A stretch of 64,000 bases of DNA. It comes from Solenopsis invicta. Its lineage: Eukaryota; Arthropoda; Insecta; Hymenoptera; Formicidae. Under the pieces are notes generated by a model, which was given only the letters and a program-made list of their open reading frames with translations, was not told the DNA's origin and did no database searches. Positions 12,899-25,175 of this stretch are shown in pieces (within the stretch, counting starts at the first letter, position 1; each line of letters opens with the position of its first letter). The stretch spans positions 21,348,405 to 21,412,404 of the forward strand of contig NC_052664.1 of NCBI RefSeq assembly GCF_016802725.1. The letters run 5' to 3'. The position numbers were made by a program, and so were the translations under genes.

Positions 12899-15800
12899 CA
12901 CACATAATATTTGGAATAAAAATACTGTAAGTTCTGTCGTAACATCATATCATGCTATACGATATCAGAAGTTATTTCACATATTCCAATGAGAAAGTTA
13001 CTGTAATCTTTAACCACATTATTTTGTCTATACACTTTCTTTTCTAACCTCTTATTTTTTGAGGTATTAGCTTCCATAAATAAAGGCATTTGCTCTAACA
13101 GGCCGTGTAATTGCGGGCTTAGGTCGATCCGCCCGAGGTGTTCAATAGCGCCAATTCATCATCGCGCTCTTTCAAATTCCCCTCGTCCGATTCCCATCGA
13201 GGAGCATCGGTTGACAATGAATTAATGGAGCACAGTTAGACCGTTTCGGATCGTTTACTTTACGGCTTTCGGTTTTTTCCGTTCCGGCTCGGCGAAACAA
13301 ATCGTTCGACAAAGATTACGAATGAAGGTGACCGGCCTCCCACAATGCGTTCATAAAGCATCAGCATCTGCTGTTCTTGCTCTTTACGTTTATTTAGTCT
13401 TCGATGAGAACTGATCGTCTCTTTGCAAACGACAGGAGAAAAATTAATTATAACGCAAACATTAGATTAATGCAAACTGGCAGAAAATAATTAGAATAAT
13501 TAAAAATTAAAAATAATTCAATAAAACTATTAAAATTATTTTGTAAGAATAAAAATAATTAAAAATTTATTTTGTAAGAAAAACTGTACTTTTAATCTTT
13601 TTGATAATACTGTATTTATATAGTTACATATTACATACCTTTTAATTAAATTTGTACTATTTTTTATTTTTTAATATGCACTAAATATCATATTAATTAT
13701 AGCGACTTGATATTTATAATATGAATTTATAACATATATAATACATATTATTTATTTCCATTTATTAATTGATTGCTGCAGAAATCTAGCTTGCATTCTA
13801 TAATCGTTGTGATCGAACGATTATGGAATCATTATAGTTTACCTTCAACTTATAATCAAGGTATCATAATATTTCATACAGTTCCATTAATTTACTACAC
13901 TTTCAACGACATTGCTTTAATGTGCAATCATCATTACTCTCAATGTAATTGCTTGATGTAATTTCTATAAGAGTAGGTCATTTCGCACGATTGCAATTCT
14001 TTATAAGTTAAGAGAACTCGCGACATAAATTGCTTTTCGTTCTTTGCGATTTGATTGTTAAGCCTTCCCACGGTAATACTTTAATTGTCCGAGCGACTCG
14101 CAATTGCAACTCAATTGCAATTTTCTCTTCGAAGCTTCGGCGTTTCGTCTCGCGGAAGAAATCGCGCGCTGTAGCGAAGCGCTGCGCGCGACAGTACAAG
14201 CCTGCGGTCCGAATGTGTATGTAATTCCGCACGTTACATTCCACCGTGTATTTTTCATACGTGGAATGTCGCCGATCGTTAATTCCACGGGACATCGATA
14301 GAATCTTGGCTCTACCAATAATTGTCTGCGAGGAAAATGATGATCCTCTGGTAAAAGATGAAAGAGGCGAAATGAGAGGTGTTTCATTGCTGTTCAAGGA
14401 ACATGTTGATTAAAAGCTTCGGTTAATCTTTATTACCGTAGTGTTCAAAATACAAGAGAATTGTATAATATATTAGAACGCAATTTTTTTTTACTGTATA
14501 CGTGAAACGATTAAATTTCTCGCATGTTATTAACAAAACAATTAATAACAACATTAAAATAAGTAATATCTAAAAACTTAATATCAAGATATTTAAATAT
14601 TTTATATTGTCTATTCTTAAATATACGCCTAAAATACTTTAAACGATATTTAAATTTAAATAACGTTTTAAATTTTGACACCGTTTGAAATTAAAATATT
14701 TTTTACAGCTTAAGAAACGGAGATAAAAATAAAACATTTTAATATCTTACAATTAAACACTTCTTTTTTGAGTCAAGAATAATTGATTATCACAAAGATC
14801 GTTCTTGTAATAAATGCAAGATATACATTTATTAAACAAGATTGTTAAAAATTTTGATGCAAAGGTTGAATCTCTAAGGTTTAGTAACAAAGTCAGTGCT
14901 TATCTCTTTTTATTTGTAAAATCTATCTTTTTTTTCGCTACTTTTTATATTTTTTTTATTTTATTCATCAATTCCAAGCTTTTTTCCTTAACATTTTTTG
15001 ATTGACTTTGTATTTATTTTCCATTAACTATTTCCATTTATTTTTAACATTTTATTTTCCTTTATCAGCCTTTGTTCTTGGCACGTCCTCTTATTTCTAT
15101 TTTTATATTTATTTTGACGTAGATTATTTTCTACGATTGTGTAATTAACATGTATAAAGTAATATACAACGTTTTTCTTTACATCTAACATTTCGATGCG
15201 TTGCTTGTCAGATTGAATGAGATAAAGAAGCAAAAGCAAAGGGTGAAAACATGATAATTTTCAATTCGCACGGACAACCATGGGGTGTATGATACGAAAG
15301 GGCAATCCCCCCCGCGGAAACACGGTGGCCGTATCTCCTAGCTTGGCAGGTCGAGGGCGAGGCTAATGCTGGAGTAAAGGTTATCTAACTAACGAATGAG
15401 ACGCTCGCCTTCTCTTCTATATCCTGAAGGGAATACACATCGCACGCCCCTCGTGGATGCGATCCTTACGCTCGCGGACGCATCCGCCGTCGGCGTTATC
15501 GCAATATCTCTTGCCGTTAAGATTCTCACGAGCTCGCCGTCATTCCGTCTGCTCTTCGTTGCCGCGTCACTTCCGTCATAAAAACCGTCACAAGCGTGGG
15601 TGTCTGGCGATTAAGCCCGTAAGCAAGTCGATTTGCAAGTCGAGAATTTTCTCGTCTAAAAATAGATTGTTTTTTTTTTATTTGCACTGCTACGGTGAGT
15701 TGCAAACGAACGTGCAATCGCTGATTCCGCTAGCGAAGCTAATCGCGTCCTTTTCTTACAATTAGAAAGAAATTTATGGCCATCGTGACTTCTTCTGCTT

Positions 15801-16379
15801 TTAATAGTGTTCTACTAATTATTTATGTTGGAGTAGAAGATGAAGACAAAGTAAATAAAAAGTTTCCTACAAAAACCAAACAAGTGTGTTTCTAAAAAAT
15901 AAAAATTGGGTTACGGCGCTAAATCATAATACCGCATTAATAGTGTCATATCATGAATAATTTTGTTCCGACAAGAATTGAACAGAAAACGGAAAATATA
16001 AATATAAATCAATAATAAAAATTTTCGCCAATATTACCAACAAATTTAAATGTTTATTTTTGTAAAATGTGTCTTTAAAATATTAATTAAAACCTGCAAC
16101 TTGTTCTCGTGCTTCTATTCAAAGAAAAATTATCATATTTACAATAACAGTTTGAAAATGAGATTTTTTTTATTTCCTAAAAATTAAATTTTTTTATTAT
16201 TAGGTTTTTGTTGGAAAAACCCTTAAATACAAATTACGAAATTCTTAACTTTTATAAAAAAATATTCATTGATCTCGAAAAATTTCATCTTGATTAATCA
16301 TCTCTTTCCTTTATCTACTTGATGTCGTCATCGTCGTTAAATTGTTTCTCGTGAACGAATTCTTGACTTGTGTGACGGA
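12899..16379. other. No supported gene: GC-rich islands in AT-rich DNA
   Basis: Islands at about 13090-13340, 14030-14380 and 15240-15760 have long open frames on both strands at once (for example 14008-14397 and 14058-14387 on minus, 14030-14224 on plus). That argues for base composition and not coding. They may be enhancers. Between them is very AT-rich DNA (13440-13760, 14440-15000, 15780-16270). Confidence 0.4.
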
Positions 16380-16589
16380 ATGCACGGTCGAAGGATGCGT
16401 GTGTGGAGACGCGAAGCAAGTTGTCGATTTTTCATCCTCGTGGTCGCGTGCGGATACACGTTGTTACACGGCGCGAAATGTCAAGGCATCCTCGTGCAAG
16501 TGAAAGGACGCGTCGCGGTCGAGTCCTGCCACGTTGTCGTTGCACCGGGCGAGCCCGCTTTCCGTTTTCCATACTCGCACGCGGAATGA
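16380..16589 (+). CDS. Possible small secreted peptide, unknown function
   Basis: An ATG-initiated frame of about 69 codons ending TGA. A second in-frame ATG six codons later (MRVWRR) gives the more typical signal-peptide layout. Basic residues are followed by a hydrophobic core FFILVVACGYTLLHG and a cleavage-like GAKCQG. A short Val-rich tail with two Cys then ends in FPYSHAE. It lies in a GC-rich island in an otherwise gene-poor stretch, with no splice-bounded neighbours. A frame of this size can arise by chance in GC-rich DNA, and overlapping frames exist in other phases and on the other strand. I recognise no family. The hydrophobic leader is the only positive evidence. Confidence 0.22.
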   Translation: MHGRRMRVWRREASCRFFILVVACGYTLLHGAKCQGILVQVKGRVAVESCHVVVAPGEPAFRFPYSHAE

Positions 16590-16844
16590 TTAACAAATTA
16601 ATAATCGTCGCGGTTCCAATCGGACGCCGCGGTACCGATGAAATCAAAAGAGGCATGCGGTTTCAAAGATTATTAGAGCAAGAATAGCAAAATGAAACGA
16701 AACACTGACATTCTTGGAATGTGAACGTAATAATAACAATGATGAGACGATAAATAGATATTGAATAGAGAAAGTAAAAGTTTTTGACAACTTTTGATAA
16801 CGCATAATAATACGGAAGAGAAAATTAAATATAGGTTAATATTA

Positions 16845-17262
16845 CAACAAGAGAAAAGTAATGTTTAAATAGATGAAATTGTTTCTTTGACTTAGTTTTT
16901 TTTTTTAATAATGTAAAAATATCTTTGAGGAAAATAAAAATTTATTTAATTTCAAAAAATGATGTTATTAGCCTTTTTTAAAGTAAATAAATTATTTATT
17001 TAATTGTTCAAACAAATAAGTTTTAATTCAAAGAAAGTACTGGTAGAAATATAAAAAACAATTTAGTTGCTCTGGTTTTAAAAACATATTTCATTTAGAA
17101 AAAAGATTTGCGTTGCACAACAAAACTCTTTAATTCTAATAAAAGAAAAACAATCAAACAAATTCTTTAAATCAAAAAAATTGTTTTAACTGTCTAGCAG
17201 TGTACACATTTTTTGTTCTAAACAATTATTTTTTGACTCGAAGAAACTTTTCTCTGGTTATA
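16845..17262 (+). mobile_element. MITE-like element, TTTACACTyAGA family, copy 2
   Basis: Same block order as 5608-6013, including GATGTTATTAGCC, AAAGTAAATAAATTATT and TTCTAATAAAAGAAAAACA. The ends are worn: left ACAAGAGAAAAGTAATG, right, on the opposite strand, TAACCAGAGAAAAGTTTC. Non-coding. Confidence 0.8.
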
Positions 17263-19640
17263 AGGAGAGAAAGATGTTATATTTCGTATTACAAAATTGT
17301 ATATCGATTATAATTGAAAAACTATTGTAGCATTGATATTTTCATGTTAGGATATAAAAAATTATTTTGCTGTTCTTATTATTAAATCTTTCATTAAGTT
17401 CAATTAGTTTCCGTGCAAATCAGTTATATGAACGAGATATTTATTCAGCGGAGTGCGATAATTAGGCATTTGTAATCATCTAATTTATACCATTTCTTCG
17501 AGAAATACTATTGATTGGCATTCGACACGTCATTGTTAGATGAGAGAGAAAAATCGTAAAATACATTACGCTCAGCGAGAATTAAGTGTCGATGCATAAC
17601 CGCGGTTATTTCTGCAATGATTTAATGATAATCGAATCGAGATGAAAACGTTTTACGACTGGCGCATAAATTTAACATGCACAATTATGAAAGATTTATA
17701 AATATTTATTATTGATAATAAAATGTTAATAACGGCAATATTGTATCCAACTTTTATATTTTTATGTAGAATATATTACAGGATAAAAGATGTGCATGTT
17801 TGTATTCTTTTTTCATTGTTATTCGTTACATAAGAAGTATGTCTGTGTACTTCTTTTGCAGTCTTTATTATTTTTTATTTAAATATAAACAATATATTCA
17901 ATGTTCTAAAAAATAATATTGTAGAAACGAGTCTTTTTTAAATTTTGTGTCATATTTTTAATCACGTTTTTTATATTGCTATATAATACAATTTTATATA
18001 TACGATATCTACATAGAGAAAAAACTGTTGAATCAACAACATCAGTCTAATTGGGAATATCTTGTCAATTGAATAACATTAATGAAATAAAAGACAGTAA
18101 AAATAAAGACGGTAACAAATATAGTTGAATAAATAAAACTTAATTGTATTAACTACGTACATTAGTGACAGCCCAGTAATTCAATGTTTAATTGAATTAA
18201 ACTACGTTTTAATTTGTATTACAGCATTTTTTCAGCGTGTTAGGAAGATAACCGAACTAATAATATTTTTGAGATTCGAAATGCAACGTGAGCGGTCTAT
18301 TACAATAAATCTAACGCGCACATAGTACCGGTTGTAACGTGGTGCATTATATGTACTCGAAAGAAGTAGAATGCAGGAGTTGGCGCTGAGAGTTGTCTAC
18401 TTGCAAATAGGCAACCTTGTATCAATGGTAATATATATATCTCGACAGAGGTCAAAGATTATGTAGCGCAGTATCGATAAAGGCGGCCACACGTGTACTA
18501 TAACTGATACTTACGATCCATCTACGTCGGCTTGTATCTCACAACTATAGAGTTAGTTATGCACGTGGTAAATTCGCATTACGATCGGAAAACGCGTGAT
18601 TTTCGAGAAAATTCAATTTAAGAAAATGTAGAATAAAATTCTCTTTACCACGTAAAGGAGCGTTTGAGAAAAAAATTTGTAAAGCTGATTTGTTTATGGA
18701 GGAAAGTTGTCAAATACGTACCACTTAAGCTATTTTTTATTATATTTCGCATTTAGTGCCGTTTTGATGCAAATCAGAATTCGAAATTATAGCTCGAGGT
18801 TGCAGTCATCTATTATTACATGTTAAACCTTTCAGTAATAACAAATTAATTTATTATAAGCTTTTCTGTAGCAAAGCTGCAAAAGGTATGATTTAAAAAA
18901 CCGGTCTAAAAGAGTCTCTTAAATCATATTGTCTTCGAAAATATCGAATTTATTATAGTAATTAAACATATAAAAAACTATTAACTAATATTTCTTTTAT
19001 TAATAATATATTGAAAAAGCAATCAAATCAAGCATTCAATAATCACTTATCAATTTTACATTAGTATCATTTTTTTATAGCAAAATTTGAAGTGGTACGA
19101 GTTAGGGAATTTGAAAGAGTTTATAAAAATATCAATTTAATTTTTATAACAATTATAAATAGTTATATACAATAAATGTAAAATATTCTACAACAGACCT
19201 TCTTTTGTGAAAATATAAGAATCCAAAATAAAACCGCATAATTATATTATTATATAAATTGATGAAAAATTTACATCAGAGTTACCTGATTTTCTAAAAT
19301 GCCGATAGCATGCACAACACAAACTAAAACATGTTGAATTTTTGTCTGTATTACTTATTTATTTTTTATTCTCACTAAATATTACTTATATGAAGTAAAA
19401 ATGTCAAATATTGGAAAGGTACGCATAATTCAACTACTTTCCTACCTTCTCCCAGAGAAAGATGCTCTCGCAATTAATCCAGGTGATCTCAAAAATAAAT
19501 CATTTATATAGAGTATAGCGTGTACCATATAAATAGCGCCGTAGAAATCGCTTTCCAAAGTTCCCTGAAACTATCTACGCCATAAATTGCTTTCTCGCCA
19601 AACACGATCCAACCCGAGATTACCTTATTTTCCTTAGAAG
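17263..19640. other. No gene seen; holds one copy of a paired cis-element
   Basis: AT-rich DNA. At 17581-17609 sits ATTAAGTGTC followed by a 14-base palindrome around CCGCGG that recurs at 22047-22077. A possible inverted-repeat element spans about 18010-18240 (ends GAGAAAAAACTGTTGAATC and, on the opposite strand, GCTGAAAAAATGCTGTAAT). A GC-richer patch spans 18280-18600. Confidence 0.4.
17581..17609 (+). promoter_or_regulatory. Candidate regulatory site, copy 1: ATTAAGTGTC plus TAACCGCGGTTA
   Basis: ATTAAGTGTCGATGCA is followed by the perfect palindrome ATAACCGCGGTTAT. The same two blocks in the same order and spacing (plus a few bases) occur at 22047-22077. The palindrome contains two overlapping AACCGC/GCGGTT half-sites, which resemble RUNX-type sites, but this is only a resemblance. 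Confidence 0.4.
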
Positions 19641-20480
19641 ACAACGACACTTGCAAAATTGATTTACGTCAGTTTCGGAATGACCGAGTCAGATTCTTCA
19701 CAGAACTGCCTCGCCGTTCTTCCGGGTTTAGCTTACGTCGCTCGACGACGTGCATCACGGAGATCAGCGAACGTTCCTCGCCGCGATCCCCGAGGACGGC
19801 ACGTATCTTCCACCTCGCTAAAGCAGCGAGGCTGCTGGCTCTTGTCCCACGGATAGGAGACGTTAACGGTGCCCCCGTGAGCGAGATGGGCGCCCATTAA
19901 AACTAGGCTCCAGCGTTTAGTGCCGCTGACAAATGTGACGATCCTAGGCGCACCGCAACCGACTTGCCGCCGCGCTGCCGCCGGCTTAGTTAATTGTCGG
20001 CCGCAATTAAGAGACGTGCTTTATTGAACACGAGCCGACGACGAATCTCGCCGCACGCATGCCGCGCGCGGGATCATGGGAAAGGGTTATATTAAACGTC
20101 CGACCCGAAAAACGTAATACTTAAACCGCGTAAATCACAACGTTAATTAAGCCCGTCGCGAACGGAGCGACGCGTGGGGATTCATTTCATTCTCCTCGTC
20201 ACCTCGGAGATCATCGCGGTGATCCTCCTCGTCTGGGAACATCGCGGATGACGTCTCGTCAGCTGGTAGCGATCGCGGGTGACAGGCGGAAGGGAGATGC
20301 CGAGATAAAGACGGCTGGGTCGGAACTTCCTCATGTATTTTCTAAACTCGCGAGATCGCGTCGTTGATTTTGTCCCACAGCTGACTGTAATAATGATGCG
20401 GTAATCGCGCGATGAAGACGTTGTAATATAATCCTCGACACACTTAAACGAGCAACGTCCAAGAAACATTTATAAGAAAG
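19641..20480. promoter_or_regulatory. GC-rich non-coding island, candidate conserved regulatory DNA
   Basis: A long GC- and CpG-rich block with TAAT-core homeodomain-like sites (CCATTAAAACTAG, AGTTAATTG, GCAATTAAG, GTTAATTAAG at 19890-20150). Open frames exist on both strands (19659-19856 plus, 20182-20469 minus), but neither has splice sites or protein-like sequence. It resembles the conserved non-coding elements that flank developmental genes. Function is inferred only from composition. Confidence 0.35.
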
Positions 20481-23400
20481 TCGCGAAACGTTTTCTTATT
20501 TGTTTAAGTAGCTGCTTGGAAAGAGACATGTAATTGCGCGTTTTTCGCCAATTAATTTTTAATTTAAATGTTCCAGAGAATATAATCTACTGTCAAATGA
20601 GTTTTACATTGCGGTAACGGGAACGAAATCTTCTTTTTTTTTTTCCGATTCATAACGATTCCAACATGTGGTTTTTCGAAAGCGTTTACCTTCGATGCGC
20701 TTCGGAATAATCTTTATGCTCGCCTCATCTACACAATGTGCTCTTGACATTGCGTACCGCACGAGATGAGAATTTCTAACGAAGATGCATTGCGCGGCGC
20801 ATTTCACGTGGGAAAGGTAAATACATCGGCATCCTGCTGTAACCGATTCAACGTGTTCCATATTAACTTTTTTTTTCCACCAATGACAGTACTTGAGCAT
20901 TCTTCCATCGTGCTTGGATAAATAGCTTCAATTGTTGATTTACACATTACTTTTGATCGTGAGATAAATCGGAACTAATTTTGTTTATTGAAGCATTGAC
21001 AACTTTTCTCAAGATTGCGCAAAATACGGGCAATATACTCAATATATAAAGAAGATTATAATTATTACTTAATATACTCAATATACGGAAATAATTTAGA
21101 TTTAAAAAAGTTGATAAATTAAAAGATATTAAAAAAGAAAAAAATTGAATAGAAGTATGAAAACAACATTACAACAAATTACATAAAATATGTTTCTTTT
21201 TACATTTTGTTGTTGAATTGGAATGTAATAATATACTATTTGCTAATCTAAATCAATATGTATTTTTGCTAATTATATTAGCAGAAAGTTACATACAATG
21301 TACATACGTGCGGTACATTATGAAGAATCATACAGATATTTAAGAATGCTACGCGAATGTTAAACTTTATAACATTTACACTGCAAAAAGTTTACAAACT
21401 CTTACTATTTTTTCGTGTCTCATGAAAAGTTGAATATCTCTGTGAAAAAAATCATGAATAGGTTACAAACATGTATTTTAAAGAGGTAAGATAGACCTGT
21501 AAATCTACGATTTCTATAACATTTGTTCCTAAATTACATAAAATCAAAAATATATATTTTTTTTTCAATTTTTGTTTTACATATTTTAAAGCTTTGTAGT
21601 TTAATAAAACATCATCGGATAAAATTTAATATAAAAGTAGGTTTTCTAAATCTTAAAATGCACTTTGTAAAAAATTAACACGAAAATTTTTCACAATTGG
21701 TACAAATCGTATCAATTTTTAAAAAAGATCATTTGAAAGTTTATGAAAGCCTACTTTAAAATAGAGCTCTATGTAAAGAGAGAAGCAAATACGGATTCCT
21801 AGCACTGTTTTCAGCACCACCATATTCGGACTATTCGAATTTCATCAATTTTCATAATATATACTTCATCAGCTTGAGACTTAAGACTTATATTTAATAC
21901 AATTGTGTTGCAATTTCTTTATTTTCTTTTTGTGAATAAATTTCGTGATTGAGTGATGCTGACAATTGAAAATGTCATGCAAAAAGATAAATGATGTAAC
22001 TATTTTTCTCTTCTCATTCAGCTTTAATCTTGAATATTCTAGCCATTAAGTGTCAACTATGCAAATAACCGCGGTTACAATGTAGTTGTTTCAATTAGGT
22101 AAATCATCAATCAGAAATTATGACATCGCTTGTTTCTTTAGAACTCTCTTAAAATACCTTGTAAATATTATCTGATGTTTCATCAATCTACAGCGTTACA
22201 AAATAAAATAAAACTATTGAATAATTACTAATTTTCGGCTTTTTGTAATTTAGGACAAAATGTCGTAGAGGCAAAATTAAAACAAATTTAAAGTTCTAGT
22301 TTTGCTCTTTAAAAATTTCTAGCTTTGTGCGTTTAAAAATTTCTAAACAATTTTTTTTTTCACCAAACGTATTATATTTAATTTTTTGTGATAAAGTTTT
22401 AAAAATTTCTTTTTCCAAACTTTTAGTCTACAGTGTATAGAATTATATGTAATCAATTAATCTTCTTTTACGCATGAAAATTATATTGATATCATAATTT
22501 TTACTGTGTACAGTCGTAACAAGATCTATGACAAGATTATTTATTCACGTAACAGTAAATAGCAATTACTTTCAGGTCATAGGATTTCTTTTTTAGCTTT
22601 GTGAAATTTTTGATTACTTGAAATGATTAAAATATATTTGCATAATCACGATAATTACATGAAAGTATATATAAAAAAAGTATATAATATTTCTAAACAA
22701 ATTACTATAATTTTTGACACAATGTCATTATATCGTACCGGAACAGAAAGTTAATTGTAATTTTTACTGTTACATTTTCGTCGCATCATTTAGCGCGTCG
22801 CGTACATCATGAGACTTCCTACTTCATTAATTAAAGAATAATGTCACAACTGTTCGTACTTTTTCTTAATTAGGACGTACGCACCGCAAGATTTCTTGGT
22901 TACTTTGATGACGTAATTATGTTGAAGTCTACGCATTTACGGATAAAATTAGCTAAAATGTCAGATTGTTAAATAAAATTTAGTGCCCGCAACTCGCGTA
23001 TATTTTTAACGAGTATGGTAAATTGTCATTGTGCCCGGTAAAAAGGATGGTCCGGCAAGATGGAGCTAGCCAGATAGGACGAAGACCTTTGCACGCGAGA
23101 AATAGATGGCTGCATACTTTAACGTATAAGCACGTTTTCAAGTGCATCTTAGACGAGCAGGTGATTATCCTCATGGAGCATGAGAAAGGCACTAAGATGC
23201 GGGTATCTCCAAATGCCTCTGCTCAGCAGTTTCTACGAGTGCTCGCGTGTTCGCTGTTTCTTAAGCGCAGATTGTGATATATCAATTGACTCGCCTAAAG
23301 TTAACTTTGTAACGAATGTAACGTAACGGATTTAATCATAAAAGTAATCTCAGTGAAACTTTGAAGTGGTATACTTTCATAAAAATTTTTCAGATTTAAA

Positions 23401-25078
23401 ACAACTTAAAGAAACTTCGTATAATTTCTAAAATTTATGTATTTGTTGTTCTATTAAATAACACATTTGCATGGAAGGATATTACAAATAATAATACTGT
23501 AAACAACGATACTGATAAATAATGACCTCGTAAGCGAAAAATTCGATCTCGGAATTATTTTTAGTGGAAAGATTTCGATGGAAGGGAGGAGGGGGGGGGA
23601 ATCGCAGTTTTTAATCACTGAAGGCATACACGTAATTTAATTTTTATCTCGTCAAAGTGCAGTGATAGTCGCGCTTTCAAATAAAATTGCTGATTTAACG
23701 TCTCCGGTAGTTGAGGTGGGCACATAAATGTTCGCCGTGCGTAACGAAAAGTTTCGTTAGGCGAGACGCCGTTAATTATACCCGATTATTCTGCATTTGT
23801 GTACTGCACGTGAAAGAGAGGTTCCACAGGATTCGACGAACCGCGCGTAAATCGTGGGTTTAATTGCGCGACGCGCGCGTAATTTAGCCGTGCCGCTGCA
23901 TTTAAGCGATGTACCTTGTACCGCGCAAGGACGGACCGTTTTTTTTTTCCAGATATTCGATAAGTTGTACACACATCGCGGGTGGCGAAAGACATTCCAG
24001 AGATAAAAGAATTAGTCTTTTAAAACTGAACAAGCGAGGCGAGTACGTGGGAGTACTAAAGAAGGGACCAATGACGGTTATAATAAGAAATAAAATCGAA
24101 TTAAATAGCAGTTAGACAGCGAGTTAAGAAATATAAATTTATTTCCTGAAATAAATTATATGTGTGTGTTTATATGTGTATGATTTGTTTTTGTAATTTT
24201 AAATTAATACTTTAAATCGAGGCCAAAAATACCAATCTTTCATTTATTATTTTTAAATAAAAATAACGAAGAAAGAGAGAGAGAGAAAACTTTGTAACAC
24301 TTTAACTCTACTAGAGCGAGAAAATTGCAGGAAAAACTGTCTCAATGGGTGTGTTTGCGCTACCGAGAGCTCCCTTGCCTTCGAGCACGAAAACAATTTG
24401 CATCGTTATACATGCACACGCTTTTAACGCACGCAAATAACAAGCTACGGCGCTTTAATAAGCGCCGAAGTGCAGATAGAGCGACGAGATACAAGCGAAA
24501 CGATCGAGCGGAAAGGCTCGAAACCGCTGCCGCCGCCGCCGCCGCTACCGCGGCTTCGCGAAAGGTTAAACGGGAAGAAAGAAGGAAGGAAAGAAAATAA
24601 AATGTCCGAGAGATCGTTCCTCTCTGGCCGCATAATCTGATGCCGTTCGCGCGCGATTACGCCATTCTGAGAGCTGCGTTTAATATCGGAGGACGTGGCT
24701 CGAGATCTCGCGTACTACCGCGAATTTCCCTCGAACGTTCGTACGTGCCTCATTGGCCCGCTGCATCGTTGCGCAAGCCTGTCTTCGATTAATATCCCTC
24801 AAACTACAATCTACGAAGTCGATCGAGCTGATCCCGTTACTTTCGAAAATAAAACGTTATAACGTTTTCCTGGGTTTTTTTTCTTCTTGCATCCTGTGAT
24901 TTTAATTAAGTCCTTCAAAGATTCCGACATTTATTACGACTTCATTTATTTCATTCGTTTTGCGGTTTGTCATTTTTATTTTTCTATTGTATTTATGGTG
25001 ATTGATATTGGAACAGATCATATCTTTTACGTTTTGTTTTAATTTAAAAATAATATGATTTATGATATTTTAATACGT
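20481..25078. other. No supported gene; holds the second paired cis-element
   Basis: AT-rich DNA with GC-richer patches at 20590-20900, 22790-23290, 23690-24110 and 24300-24830. The plus frame 23023-23277 (76 codons from its first ATG) is open but has no recognisable domain. A GA run lies at 24270-24290 and a GCC run at 24526-24545. Confidence 0.4.
22047..22077 (+). promoter_or_regulatory. Candidate regulatory site, copy 2: ATTAAGTGTC plus TAACCGCGGTTA
   Basis: ATTAAGTGTCAACTATGCAA is followed by TAACCGCGGTTA, matching the site at 17581-17609 in the same orientation. Both are followed within a few bases by AATG. The surrounding DNA does not align, so this is not simply part of a longer recent repeat. 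Confidence 0.4.
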
Positions 25079-25175
25079 CCAAAGAAAAGTTTCTTCGATT
25101 AAAAAAGTACTTGTTTGAATCAAAGAAATTTTGTGCATTGCTTAACGATTAAAGAAAAATTTCTTAAAGAATTTT
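25079..25175 (-). mobile_element. Fragment of the TTTACACTyAGA MITE-like family
   Basis: About 97 bases matching the far end of the 5608-6013 element in reverse, including CAAAGAAATTTTGTGCATTG and AAAGAAAAATTTCTT. The rest of the element is absent. Confidence 0.65.

Noticed and set aside
18010..18240. Inverted-repeat element with GAGAAAAAACTG-like ends
   Set aside because: The end match is weak and there is no second copy in the window, so it is mentioned only within the surrounding stretch.
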